A stretch of 64,000 bases of DNA from Gautieria morchelliformis (Eukaryota > Basidiomycota > Agaricomycetes > Gomphales > Gomphaceae): contig WHVA01000337.1 in NCBI GenBank assembly GCA_015179125.1, forward strand, positions 62,001-126,000, read 5' to 3'. The notes beneath the pieces are model-generated. The model did not search any database and had not been told where the DNA came from. It worked only from the letters and a program-made list of their open reading frames with translations. Both the position numbers and the translations under genes were made by a program. Each line of letters starts with the position of its first letter. Position 1 is the stretch's first letter. Shown here one piece after another: positions 21,015-30,263 of the stretch.

Positions 21015-23422
21015 ATGTCCACCACAGCGCTCACTACCACAGACCTCCTCCCGTCCTCCATGCCCAAGCTCATGTCGACCGGCCTAAACTGGACAGCATT
21101 CGCCATGCGCTCCAGGATGCGATCAAGGCAAAAGGATTGTGGGGATACTTCGACGGCACTCTGTTTGCCCCGCCCTCAGTGCCACTCCCATCGCCAAAGA
21201 GGAAGCTGCACTTACCCTGTGGATCAAGGAAGACCGCTCTGCCAAAGCCCTTCTCACCCATTGCATCCCCGACTCGACCCTAATCCGCATCCATGGAAAG
21301 TCGTCCCTGAAGGATCGGTGGGACCTTATTTCGAAGGAATTTTCCTCGAAGGGTGCCTTCGCACAGGCTGACTTGCGTACTCAGTTCATGGAGTCCAAGT
21401 GTCCTGAAAAAGGAATGTACGTGAGTTCCTGGACAACTTGCGAGTAAAAAAGGAGGAACTAGCCACCTACGGTGTCATCATCGAGGAGAAGGACTATCGC
21501 TCCACTATCATTAAATCCCTTTCGCCCCACCTCTCTGCCTTCGCTTCGAATCTACTCGCGGGGGCAAGACTATACAGCGCTTCGAAGACCATAGATCCAG
21601 ATGAACTGATCTCCCTGGTATCCGATGAGTATGAACGTCAGGCGGCACAGAGATTGCGCCGAAGTGGCGGCAACAAGGGAAATGATAAGGATGAGGCTAT
21701 GTCTGTCATGCAAAATGGAAAAGGGAAACGCACCGAACGCAAGCCATGTGGGGTCTGCTGGAATTGCGGCGATAAGGGACATTTTAAAGACAAATGTCCC
21801 AAACCTGCGAAGACATCGAACAACAATACGGCTCAGAGCAGCAGTGGCGCAGCTAACGCTGCTGTTGAATCCGGTTCTGAAACAGAGTATGCCTTCATGG
21901 CAGATGAGCTCTATGAGTCAGACAGCGAGCTCCCACCACTTTTGTCAAACATTGACTCGGACTCAGATGATGAAATTACTGGAGATGACACAGGAGACTG
22001 GTTCTCTGAGGTTAGCGACGATTCAGACGATGAATGCAAAATGGAGCTGTCACCTGACACTAACGAAAGTGAGGGTTTATCACTTGTTGGTGGTGACATG
22101 AATCGCAACGGCATCGATCTGGAGCACGCACACGCAGTCTGCGTCGAAGTCGAAGACATCGCAAAATCCTCACCATGCATCGAAGTCTATGACTTAGGAT
22201 GTACCACTCACATAACCCCTTACCGTGACGCAGTTGAAAACTTCGTCAAAATATCTCCAAGATCCTTCCAAGCTGCAAACAAGCAGAGCTTTAGAGCATT
22301 TGGAAAGGGCGAGATGACGATCGACGTACCAAACAACGTCGATATCTCAAAGCTAAGACTCACAGAAGTCCTGTACTCCCCAGAAGTCGGCTACACGCTC
22401 GTATCCGTCGGAAGACTGGATGATGCAGGTTTTGATGTCACATTTGCAGACGGCAAGTGTACTATACGTGAGCAGAACGGCGAACTGGTCGGTACAGTCC
22501 CGAAATCAGGGCGAGGTCTCTATCGTGTCTCGCATGAGTCCGATGCAGCAAGTTTGGCTGCAGAAGTACTGACCTTGGACCAGTTTCACCGCCGAATGGG
22601 CCATATCTCGCCCGACACGGCTAGAAAATTAGTGGCGAAGGGTTTTGTAACCGGAATAAAACTCAAAAACTCACCTTCAGGCAATCCCTTCTTTTGCAAG
22701 TCCTGCGTGTACGCAAAGGTGACACGCAAACCTGTTCCCAAAACGAGAGAAGGCAGCCATGCGTCAAAATTTGGCAAAGAAATCCATAGCGATCTGTGGG
22801 GACCTGCACCAGTCACTCCAAAAATGGAAAGCGGTATTATATCACCTTCACGGATGACATGTCTAGGCTAACTCACCTGTACCTCCTACACACCAAAAAC
22901 GAAGCCTTTGGCTCATACAAGGAGTATGAGACATGGTCCAATACGCAGCTCGGCGCAGCCATAAAAACATTACACTCGGACCGTGGCGGTGAATACCTAG
23001 GGAAAGACTTCATATCACACCTAAAGTCAAAAGGTACAATACAGAAACTCACCGTGCATGACACTCCTCAGCATAATGGAGTCGCCGAGCGTCGAAACCG
23101 GACAATCGTGGAGCGTGTTCGCGCCCTCTTGCATGCGAGCGGACTCCCGAAGTCCTTATGGGCGAAGTCAAAAGGTACAATGCAGAAACTCACCATGCAC
23201 GTCACTCCTCAGCACAACGGAGTTGCCGCGCGTCAAAACCGGATGATCGTGGAATGTGTTCACGCCCTCTTGCATGCGAGCAGACTCCCGAAGTTCTTAT
23301 GGGGCGAAGCGGCGCACCATGTAGTCTGGCTCATGAACCAAACACTAACAAGAGCTGTGGATGGTAAGACTCCTTACGAGGCAGCGTTTGGAAAGAAGCC
23401 AGACTTACAGAATGTTCGCGAC
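21015..23422 (+). pseudogene. copia-3 gag, protease and integrase, frameshifted
   Basis: The start MSTTALTTTDLLPSSMPKL at 21015 is followed by frameshifts near 21110 and 21440. The main frame 21438-22871 holds the CCHC knuckle CWNCGDKGHFKDKC, an acidic linker, the protease block CIEVYDLGCTTHITPY, and the HHCC domain of integrase (HRRMGHISPDTARK, CKSCVYAK). A frameshift near 22830 leads to the integrase core: YYITFTDDMSRLTHLYLL, TLHSDRGGEYLG and HNGVAERRNRTIVERV. The protease triad reads D-L-G instead of D-S-G, so it would be inactive. The end of the core is duplicated (47 codons), then the frame runs into unrelated sequence. Confidence 0.82.
23024..23305 (+). repeat. in-frame 141-bp tandem duplication in integrase
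   Basis: The unit at 23024-23164 (KSKGTIQKLTVHDTPQHNGV and on to LPKSLWA) is repeated at 23165-23305 as KSKGTMQKLTMHVTPQHNGV to LPKFLWG. The second copy has about ten amino-acid changes, including loss of the catalytic Glu (NGVAERRNR becomes NGVAARQNR). Confidence 0.85.
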
Positions 23423-24559
23423 ATGGACTTAGAATCGAACGTCACCACATCACAAAACACCCCCCTGCCTCTACAGAAGAAGCAGCGACCCGCCATCCAG
23501 GCCTCAGCCTTGGACTGGCTAGACGAGCCAATGTTACGCCCCCCCGACAATAAAGGGAAGGGCCGCGCCAAGGAGACACCAGACAGCTGGGAAAAGCAGA
23601 TCCCAGGATATGTCATTGAAGATTGCCACTTGAGCCCGGATGGGATTTACGAACATCTGGGCAAGATAATGATGACGAACAAAGAACAAGGTGATAGGCT
23701 GTGGGAGATGTCTCACAGACTTTGCCTGGCCACAGTATACGGCGCCAAAACCCTGGGACCCCTAGCCGAAAGGAAAGGGATAACAGGCAAAATAAAGAGG
23801 GTGGTTACGGAGCTTCTAGCCAAAGAACGACCGGACATAGTTGTCCGTGAGGGTGACCTGGTCTCGGTGGAGGAGCTCAATGTGCCGGCCCACTTCTCCT
23901 AAGGTGGAGTGTATAAAAACCCGCGAGGGGACAAAAGACCCGGAGAGGCAGAAAGAACCTCGAGGGTGTGGGCACTGGTGACCTTGCCGGAAGCAGTGCC
24001 CGTAAGTTATAACATGTTTGAATACAGATCCTTCCGTGTACGAGGGGAATACCCCAAGGAGGCGATCCTGCTGGTCCCCTTCCCATGGGAGCAACAAGCA
24101 GTACAGTGGTTCAGAATAGGAAGAGCCCCTGCGACAACCAGAGAGACGGACGTCCGTCAAGCGATAGAAGACAATGTTGGCTGGCGGCAAGCAGAAGTCC
24201 CGAGTGTCCAAAAATCTGCAGATAAAGGTGGCCAAATAGTCTGGAACATCAGACTAACCTCCAAAAGGAAGATGGTCACAATGGACGACGGTAGCAAAGA
24301 TTCCGTCGTCGACACACTAGGAAAGTCAGACAGGCTGTGGAAAGTAGGACAGGAAGAATGGCTGATTTGGCCAGGAACCCACTGCACCGGCTGCCACGGA
24401 GTTGGACACGTAGAAATCAAGTGCCCCCTCTGACCATACATAGTGCCTCTAGACGGGCGGACGGGCGACTCGCTCCCCGAAGAAGCGGACAACTGGCCGA
24501 TCGAGATCTACCTCAAAGCCAACCCACGACAAAAAGTATACCCAAAAAAGAAGAAGTAG
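23423..24559 (+). pseudogene. LINE (Tad-like) ORF1-type protein with two in-frame stops
   Basis: The frame starts at an ATG (23423) immediately after the copia-3 break: MDLESNVTTSQNTPL, then SWEKQIPGYVIEDCHLSPDG and LCLATVYGAKTLGPLAERKG. It ends with a knuckle-like CTGCHGVGHVEIKC (C-x2-C-x4-H-x4-C). A TAA at 23900-23902 and a TGA at 24431-24433 interrupt one continuous frame that otherwise runs to 24559. The knuckle and basic tail resemble the RNA-binding ORF1 of fungal Tad-type non-LTR elements. That assignment is from memory of family features. No reverse transcriptase ORF2 follows. Confidence 0.55.
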
Positions 24560-24948
24560 GGTAAAAAGTATAATAGTGTCACAAGACGAACAATAATAAT
24601 TTTCTTGTATAACACTCAAACCACACTGTGTGAATTAAGTCCTGAAAGAAAAAATCAAGACAAGAAATCAAGACGGGAGCGTAAGAACCCGACTGCAACA
24701 ACCAGCACGTAAATCAACAACGCTGAACTCAACAACAAGAAAACTACAGGGACAACAGAGACGCCCACAACAACAAGAACACCCAAGGAGACGACCAAGC
24801 TTCTCACCGGGACCAAAACGCAACTACGTCATCCGACGCCGCAAACGGACGAGGCCCAAGTAGAGCGGGAGGCCTGCATCTCGACCTCGGACGTCTTACT
24901 CGCCGCAAGGCAACCCTGCTGTCGTTTAAGCCTCCACGGCAGCAAAGC

Positions 24949-26034
24949 TTGACATGTGGCCTGGCATGTCACGGAGATAGCTATAAAACAACAACCGCCA
25001 CTAACACAATTACAAATGAAACTATAAAACACACTTTGGTTGCTTGCACCGGTCATGGCTCTGAATTATCTGGCTCTTCACTCTCAAAAGCCCCACCTGG
25101 CTCCCTCGGTGGGCAATTTAGGGTGGCACCAAATCAGACGGGAGGTCCTTCATCTGAGCAATCAGAGAAGCCACCCCTCAGTTCTGAGACAGAAGGACCG
25201 ACCGTCAACAAAATAAGTGTAAACTCAGCCCTAAGAAATAAAGGCCTGAAAAAATGTAAGAGCGACCAAAAAAAGAAAGGTCACTCAGAAAAACACAACT
25301 CGAGGGCAAAAACGAGTAAGAGCGGTGCCCGCTCGGCAGACCCGACCCCGCGAGGGGGAGGGGCCGGCAAAGACAAAGACAAGGGGTTGAGACAACAACA
25401 ACTGGAAGATTACTTCCAGGTAAGAAACACAACCACCACGAAAAGCACCCAGCCTCCGATGCAAGGAGAGCCGGACGAAGAAGAAAGACGGGAGCAAAGC
25501 CCCCCCGCACATGACCAGATAAACGAACAACCTGCCCAGCCTCCGACACAAGGAGAGCCGGACGAAGGAGAAAGACGGGAGCAAAGCCCCCCCGCACGTA
25601 ACCAGATAAACGAACAACCCGCCCAGCCTCCGACGCAAGGAGAGCCGGACGAGGAGGGAAAACGGGAGCAAAGCCCTCCCGCACATAACCAAATAAACGA
25701 ACAGCCTACCCAGCCTCCGACGCAAGGAGAGCCGGACAGGGAAGAAAGAAGGGAACAAAACCCCCCTACGTATAACCAGACAGATGAACAGCCCGAGGAA
25801 AACCCCTTCCTAGAGTTGCACGTAGAAGATCTGATAACGTCTGAAGAAGAGGACGAAACAGATGAAGATGGCCACCCACAGCTGAAACAAAAAATGAAAG
25901 ACCGACAAACCAGAGTCGGTAAGAAAGGAGAGCTGCTTAGGTTGTCTTTTGAACATCTCCTTGCCTCCGGGCCCATCTTCGGCCTCGTCTGTCTGAGCCA
26001 TTTTGGGTGTGTCACACATCACATGGACCCTTGA
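24949..26034 (+). CDS. repeat-containing ORF of unknown function, no clear start
   Basis: An open frame of about 360 codons without a good ATG, so it may be a 5'-truncated or spliced exon. It is Lys/Ser-rich at first (KKCKSDQKKKGHSEKHNSRA), passes LRQQQLEDYFQV, and then has four tandem 29-residue repeats (25450-25797). It ends in an acidic stretch ending EEEDETDEDG. It lies between the LINE ORF1-like segment and the truncated LTR of copia-4. It is probably part of a transposon cargo or ORF1, but I do not recognise it. Confidence 0.4.
   Translation: MTCGLACHGDSYKTTTATNTITNETIKHTLVACTGHGSELSGSSLSKAPPGSLGGQFRVAPNQTGGPSSEQSEKPPLSSETEGPTVNKISVNSALRNKGLKKCKSDQKKKGHSEKHNSRAKTSKSGARSADPTPRGGGAGKDKDKGLRQQQLEDYFQVRNTTTTKSTQPPMQGEPDEEERREQSPPAHDQINEQPAQPPTQGEPDEGERREQSPPARNQINEQPAQPPTQGEPDEEGKREQSPPAHNQINEQPTQPPTQGEPDREERREQNPPTYNQTDEQPEENPFLELHVEDLITSEEEDETDEDGHPQLKQKMKDRQTRVGKKGELLRLSFEHLLASGPIFGLVCLSHFGCVTHHMDP
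25450..25797 (+). repeat. four tandem 87-bp coding repeats
   Basis: Each unit encodes 29 residues of the form QPPTQGEPDEEERREQSPP followed by AHNQINEQPA. The four units keep the frame and differ by a few residues, the last being most diverged. Confidence 0.9.
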
Positions 26035-26095
26035 GCCATTGTCCCGGTGGAAGTTCCGCGTCATGCAAAATATAGTTGAGCCATTCGTCGTGCGG

Positions 26096-26342
26096 CTACA
26101 GTACCACCCGTCCCTTTAGCGCCCATGGCAGCGTGCGTCGAAATGATTATGTAAGGGTGCCGGTGGTGACAAGAAGAAAAACAAATAGAAATAGAAGTAC
26201 AAATCTTTGATAGAAAATTTCAGAAAATTTCAGAAAAATAAAATGATCATAGTAGAACAATCTGAAAAGAAATTGGAAGGAAATACGAATGGTGGAATGT
26301 ATTTGGCTTGATTTTGGTGCAGGAGCATAAATGCACCCAACA
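26096..26342 (-). repeat. truncated 3' LTR of copia-4
   Basis: It matches the outer half of the 5' LTR, from the TGTTGGGTGCATTTATGCTC terminus (at 26342, minus strand) to the segment containing TTTAGCGCCCATGGCAGCG. The inner half with the CTCTCTCAGTGA motifs is absent. Confidence 0.75.
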
Positions 26343-26355
26343 CGCCCCCTCAAGC

Positions 26356-27564
26356 CTAATATATTCCAAGCTTCTTGTTGAGGATTTTCACTCTAGGACT
26401 AGGAAGTCCTTTAGTGAGAATATCTGCCAACATTGGTTCGGTTGGAAAATAAACAAGCTTGGCTTCTTGATTTTTGATTATATCTCGAAGAAAATATAAT
26501 CTGAGGTCTAAATGCTTGGTTCTCATGTGTTGTTGCATGCCATAAGTGATTGAAATGGCTGATTTATTGTCTGGATAAACTTGGACGGGTCTTTTCAGTG
26601 GTTGGAATATTTCAGAAATAACATGGCGCATCCAGAGAGCCTCTTTGCCTGCATGGGTCAGGGCGACGAATTTGGCTTCAGTTGATGAGAGGGCTACTAT
26701 CAATTGTTTCTGGAAACTCCATGAAACAGTTCCCCCATCAATCTGAAATAAATATGCCAAATACAAACGCCTATGACTCTGTGAGCCCCAATCCGCATCT
26801 GAATACCCCATCAAGCCGTCTCGATTTCTTCCAAGTGTCAATTTGTAATGCTTTGTGCCTTTCAGATATTTGAAGACACCGTAGGGAGGATAATTGAGCA
26901 ACAGGTGAGTATGTCTCATCATAGTCAACTCCAAACCTCTGTGTGAAGCCTTGGGTGGCCATTCTCGATTTAGGAATTACTGGTTTTCGTTCTGGATTAT
27001 GCTTCCAAAGGTAGACCCATTTATTACTGACAATATTGGCTCCAGGAGGTAGTTTGGCTCGTTCCCACACTCCCTTGTCAATTAGGGCCTTGTACTCTTT
27101 GTCCATTGATTTCTTCCACATAGGATTATTCAGACCTTCATCTGCATTGGAAGGTCAAACTTGATTCAAATATGGCGCCTTGTTATTGTTTTGACCGTCG
27201 ATTGGAAATGCACTGATGGCAAACTCATAGCTACTGATTCCATCAACCTTGGAGGATAATTCTTGGTCGAATAGATTTCCTTTATGGTCCTCAACGTCCT
27301 CGTAAGTAGGGTAGTCATATGTGTGCTAGCTTGTCTCTGAGTCTGAGATCTTGTTACGGGACCCTGAATAGGTTGCAGCTCTTCAAGATGTTCCTCTGGT
27401 GCACTTTCATCAATTTCTTCGATCTTTGCCTCTTTGCTGACTAAGTGACTGGGCACAGGCGCTGATACCGGAATGGCCTTCTTTGTGTCTCTGGACATAG
27501 GTAGCTTGGATTCCTCAATAGAAATTATTGGGACTTTTCCCTTCTTCATCTCTGAGTCAAACAC
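26356..27564 (-). pseudogene. copia-4 RT remnant and RNase H with large internal deletion
   Basis: RT begins normally (MWKKSMDKEYKALIDKGVW, WVYLWKHNPERKPV, TQGFTQRFGVDYDETYSPVA). At about 26885-26890 it jumps directly into the late segment GVFKYLKGTKHYKLTLGRN, with a frame change. The palm region with the YVDD motif, roughly 150-200 codons, is missing. RNase H blocks YSDADWGS, STEAKFVAL and RTKHLDLRLYFLRD follow. Enzymatically dead. Confidence 0.82.
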
Positions 27565-27624
27565 AATGTTCCGCTCAACAGAAACTTTGTGAGAGTCAGG
27601 CCAATAAACATAATGACCATGGCT

Positions 27625-28491
27625 CTATGCAGAAATTTCTATCCACCGAGCTCTTTTGGCATGAGCTGCCAATTTATCTCCCTGATTGACTTTATAGACT
27701 TCAGTTCCCCATGTATGAATGTCTTTGAGATTCGGTTTCTCATGGTGAATCATTTCGTAAGGTGTTTTATCTGGTAGAGCTCTTGTATGCGTCCTATTCC
27801 TAAGATAGTTGGCATGCTGTATTGCATAGCCCCATAATATCTTAGGAAGGCCTGATTCCAATAGCATGGGACGAGTTCTCTCAGTGAGAGTTCGGTTCAG
27901 ATGTTCGGCAACACCATTAGACTCTGGTGTGTTGTGTACCGTCAACCAATGCTTCATGCCTCGTTTGGCCAGGTGCTGCTCAAATTCAGAGCTCGTGTAT
28001 TCGCCCCCTTGATCAGAAACAAGTGCTTTGATGTGCACATTTCTCTGTCGAAGCATTAAAGGCTCATAGAGCTTGTACTTTGAGAATGTTTCTGATTTGT
28101 TTGCCATGAGATATATCACCGATTCCCTTGAGTAGTCATCGATAAAAGAGACATAATATGACTTTTTATCAATTGTGAGGTGCCTTGCAGGTCCCCAGAC
28201 ATCAGAATAAATTCTGTCACCGGATTTTGATGTTTGGTCTCTGGGCTCTTGAGGAAGAGGTTTGCGTGCAATCTTGGCTTGAATGCATGCATCACAGACA
28301 ATTCTATTGCCTGTGGAGCTCAGTTCAATGCCCAATATCATGCCATGATTGAGTAAGTGTTGTAGGGACTTCTGTGAGATGTGCCCCATTTTTTGATGAA
28401 TTTCCATGGCAGACAAACACATATGGGCTTGAGAACTTGGTGACTGGAGGTCTAGTCGATATAAGCCATTGACCTTCGGTCCTTGCATCAA
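27625..28491 (-). pseudogene. copia-4 integrase
   Basis: HHCC domain (HQKMGHISQKSLQHLLNHG, CDACIQAKIARK) followed by the core: YSDVWGPARH, FIDDYSRESVIYLM, LVSDQGGEYTS and SNGVAEHLNRTLTERTR contain the D, D and E positions. It ends at 27625 where a frame change occurs. The linker to RT continues at 27564-27166 in another frame. Confidence 0.82.
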
Positions 28492-28982
28492 TATCTTTCC
28501 AGAAGCGTTAGATATTGGCCACCAAGTTGAATATCATAGCCAGCATCATCGCACCGACCAATTGAGACTAGGGTGGCAGCAATTTTTGGTGCATAGTATG
28601 TGTCTTGCAATGTGACTTCTAATGTTTTATCTCCAACCTTATTGGATAATACGAGCAGTCCTGAGCCGAAAGCATCAAAAGTGCCTTTGCTGGCTGCTCG
28701 AATAGTCCTTGGCTGTGAGAATTGACAGTAGTTCCTCAATAAATTTTTATGAGGAGTCATATGTGATGTCATTCCGGTGTCAAGTATCACTATTACTCCT
28801 GAGGATGTGCTCAGATTAAAATTAGAGCACTCATCGAAATTGGTGAAGGCAAGATGCCCATCATCACTTTCCTCAGAAGAGGTCTTTTCTTTGGCAACAT
28901 TCGCCTTTGCTTTACCCTTCTTCTTCTTTTTGCCTTTGGCTTTCTTCTTCTGACATGGTCCTTGACCTTCTTTACCACCTCC
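28488..28982 (-). pseudogene. copia-4 protease region
   Basis: Continuing from the gag side of the gypsy-2 insertion, the frame has a Lys-rich stretch (KKKAKGKKKKKGKAKANV). The protease-like block IVILDTGMTSHMTPHKNLL (D-T-G active site) and the conserved TLQDTYYAPKIAATLVSIGR follow. It ends at 28488, where a frame change leads into integrase. Confidence 0.8.
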
Positions 28983-29271
28983 TGTAAGACAGCGTAGCTG
29001 TCTAGTTGCGGATGATGCGCACACAAGCACCCACACACAGCCGCGGGTGGACAAGTCCACATATCCTATCCTGTCCACATATCTTGTCCACCGGCTTACT
29101 CACGTCATGTCCACAATACCTTGCTATTTTTAGTTTTCTCATTGTTCCTCCCAGATATAAGTAGTACATTTTAGGACGGAATAGATCATCTTTCGAGCCC
29201 CCTCTCACTCGCGCAGCTTTCCTCTAAGTCATACCCATCGAAGCATCACCAGGCCTGAACGACGCCCTACA
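28983..29271 (+). repeat. 5' LTR of gypsy-2
   Basis: A 289-bp repeat, TGTAAGACAGCGTAGCTG to AACGACGCCCTACA, with AGATATAAGTAGTACA as a TATA-type motif near 29152. Confidence 0.94.
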
Positions 29272-29516
29272 TACTGGTGTGCTCCACCGCGAGGAACAGC
29301 GCCTCCGACAACGAAGACCTTGCGACTATATCAGCTTATCGACACCTCTCAAGGCTCTCTAACGCAACGAGCCACTCACCTAATCCTTGGACAACACCAT
29401 CTACCTCTCACACCATTCCGCGCAGATCACAAATTCCTGTTCCTGCGACGACGCCTGCACGTGCCACTCGATCAGTACAGGTAACTACCCGAGCTCAGAG
29501 TAGGCAACTGACAACG

Positions 29517-30263
29517 ATGGCGGCTACTAACACCGGACGAGCTGCAATGCCAGCACCAGGGACATCGAAAGCCCCTAAAACTTTTGACGGAAAAGATTCT
29601 GAATTGGAGGATTTCTTAGATCACTTCGAAACCTTAGCTGACGCGGCAAAACTTACTGATTTGGAACGCATTGCCCAGATTGGGAAGTATGCAACCAGGA
29701 AACAGCGTAACCTCTTCGAGGTACTTGACGGGTATGATCCAGCCGACTGGAACGAGTTCAAGAAATCGTTGGCCGACCTATACCCCAACGCCTTCAAAGC
29801 CCGTCGCTATACTCGCCAGTCCCTCGAAACTTTTACTGCTAAGGCGGCACGAACTGAGATAGCAGACGAAGATGAGTTGAATGACTACTACCGTGCATTT
29901 TTACCTATTGCCCAGTGGCTTGTTGCTCAAAAGAAGATCTCCATCGAAGACCGTGACCGCCAGTTCTGGTTCGGCTTTCATCCCCGAACTAGGACTACAT
30001 TGAAGCATCAGCTCAGGATCTCGAAGCCGAATCACGACATTTCCATACCTTACGACTATAAGGACGTTCTCAAAGCCGCCAAATATATCTTCGATAATCA
30101 GGCTTTCGACCTGGATCCGCAGCCGCAAGTTGGACGAGGACGCCGGTCCTGGGCAGACGAGATGGAGGATGAGGAGAAGGAGGAGGACAAGGGGGGGGAG
30201 ACAGAGGAGGAGGAGGAGCGGAGGTCAGGAAGGTGCGGTTTGGAAAAGGAGGAACGGACGTGA
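29517..30263 (+). CDS. gypsy-2 Gag
   Basis: The first good ATG in the frame is at 29517 (MAATNTGRAAMPAPG). The frame is also open upstream to the LTR. The core has FDGKDSELEDFLDHFETLAD, IGKYATRKQRNLFEVLDG and DWNEFKKSLADLYPNAFKAR, typical of fungal gypsy Gag. The C-terminus is an acidic Glu-rich tail. The Pol frame overlaps by about 30 bp in the -1 frame. No canonical X-XXY-YYZ slippery heptamer is evident in the overlap. Confidence 0.85.
   Translation: MAATNTGRAAMPAPGTSKAPKTFDGKDSELEDFLDHFETLADAAKLTDLERIAQIGKYATRKQRNLFEVLDGYDPADWNEFKKSLADLYPNAFKARRYTRQSLETFTAKAARTEIADEDELNDYYRAFLPIAQWLVAQKKISIEDRDRQFWFGFHPRTRTTLKHQLRISKPNHDISIPYDYKDVLKAAKYIFDNQAFDLDPQPQVGRGRRSWADEMEDEEKEEDKGGETEEEEERRSGRCGLEKEERT

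Larger units (their letters stand above)
20609..23422 (+). mobile_element. copia-3, 5' part of a Ty1/copia element
   Basis: The LTR 20609-20964 is followed by GGTTATTGGGCCCC (primer site with one extra T) and by gag, protease and integrase. The element stops abruptly inside integrase at about 23420, where a LINE-type ORF begins. RT, RNase H and the 3' LTR are absent. It truncates copia-2 on its left, so it is the younger of the two. Confidence 0.82.

Noticed and set aside
24934-24960. Ribosome-type start for the ORF at 24949
   Set aside because: The frame opens with TTG and no ATG occurs in its first part, so no start is claimed.
25205-26015. Minus-strand ORFs with repeats such as GGALLPSFF
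   Set aside because: Mirror image of the four 87-bp repeats on the plus strand, with membrane-like composition only because of the complement of Glu/Pro codons.
29002-29208. 68-codon minus-strand ORF repeated exactly at 35695-35901
   Set aside because: Both copies lie in the identical gypsy-2 LTRs. Duplicate open frames follow from LTR identity and are not a gene family.
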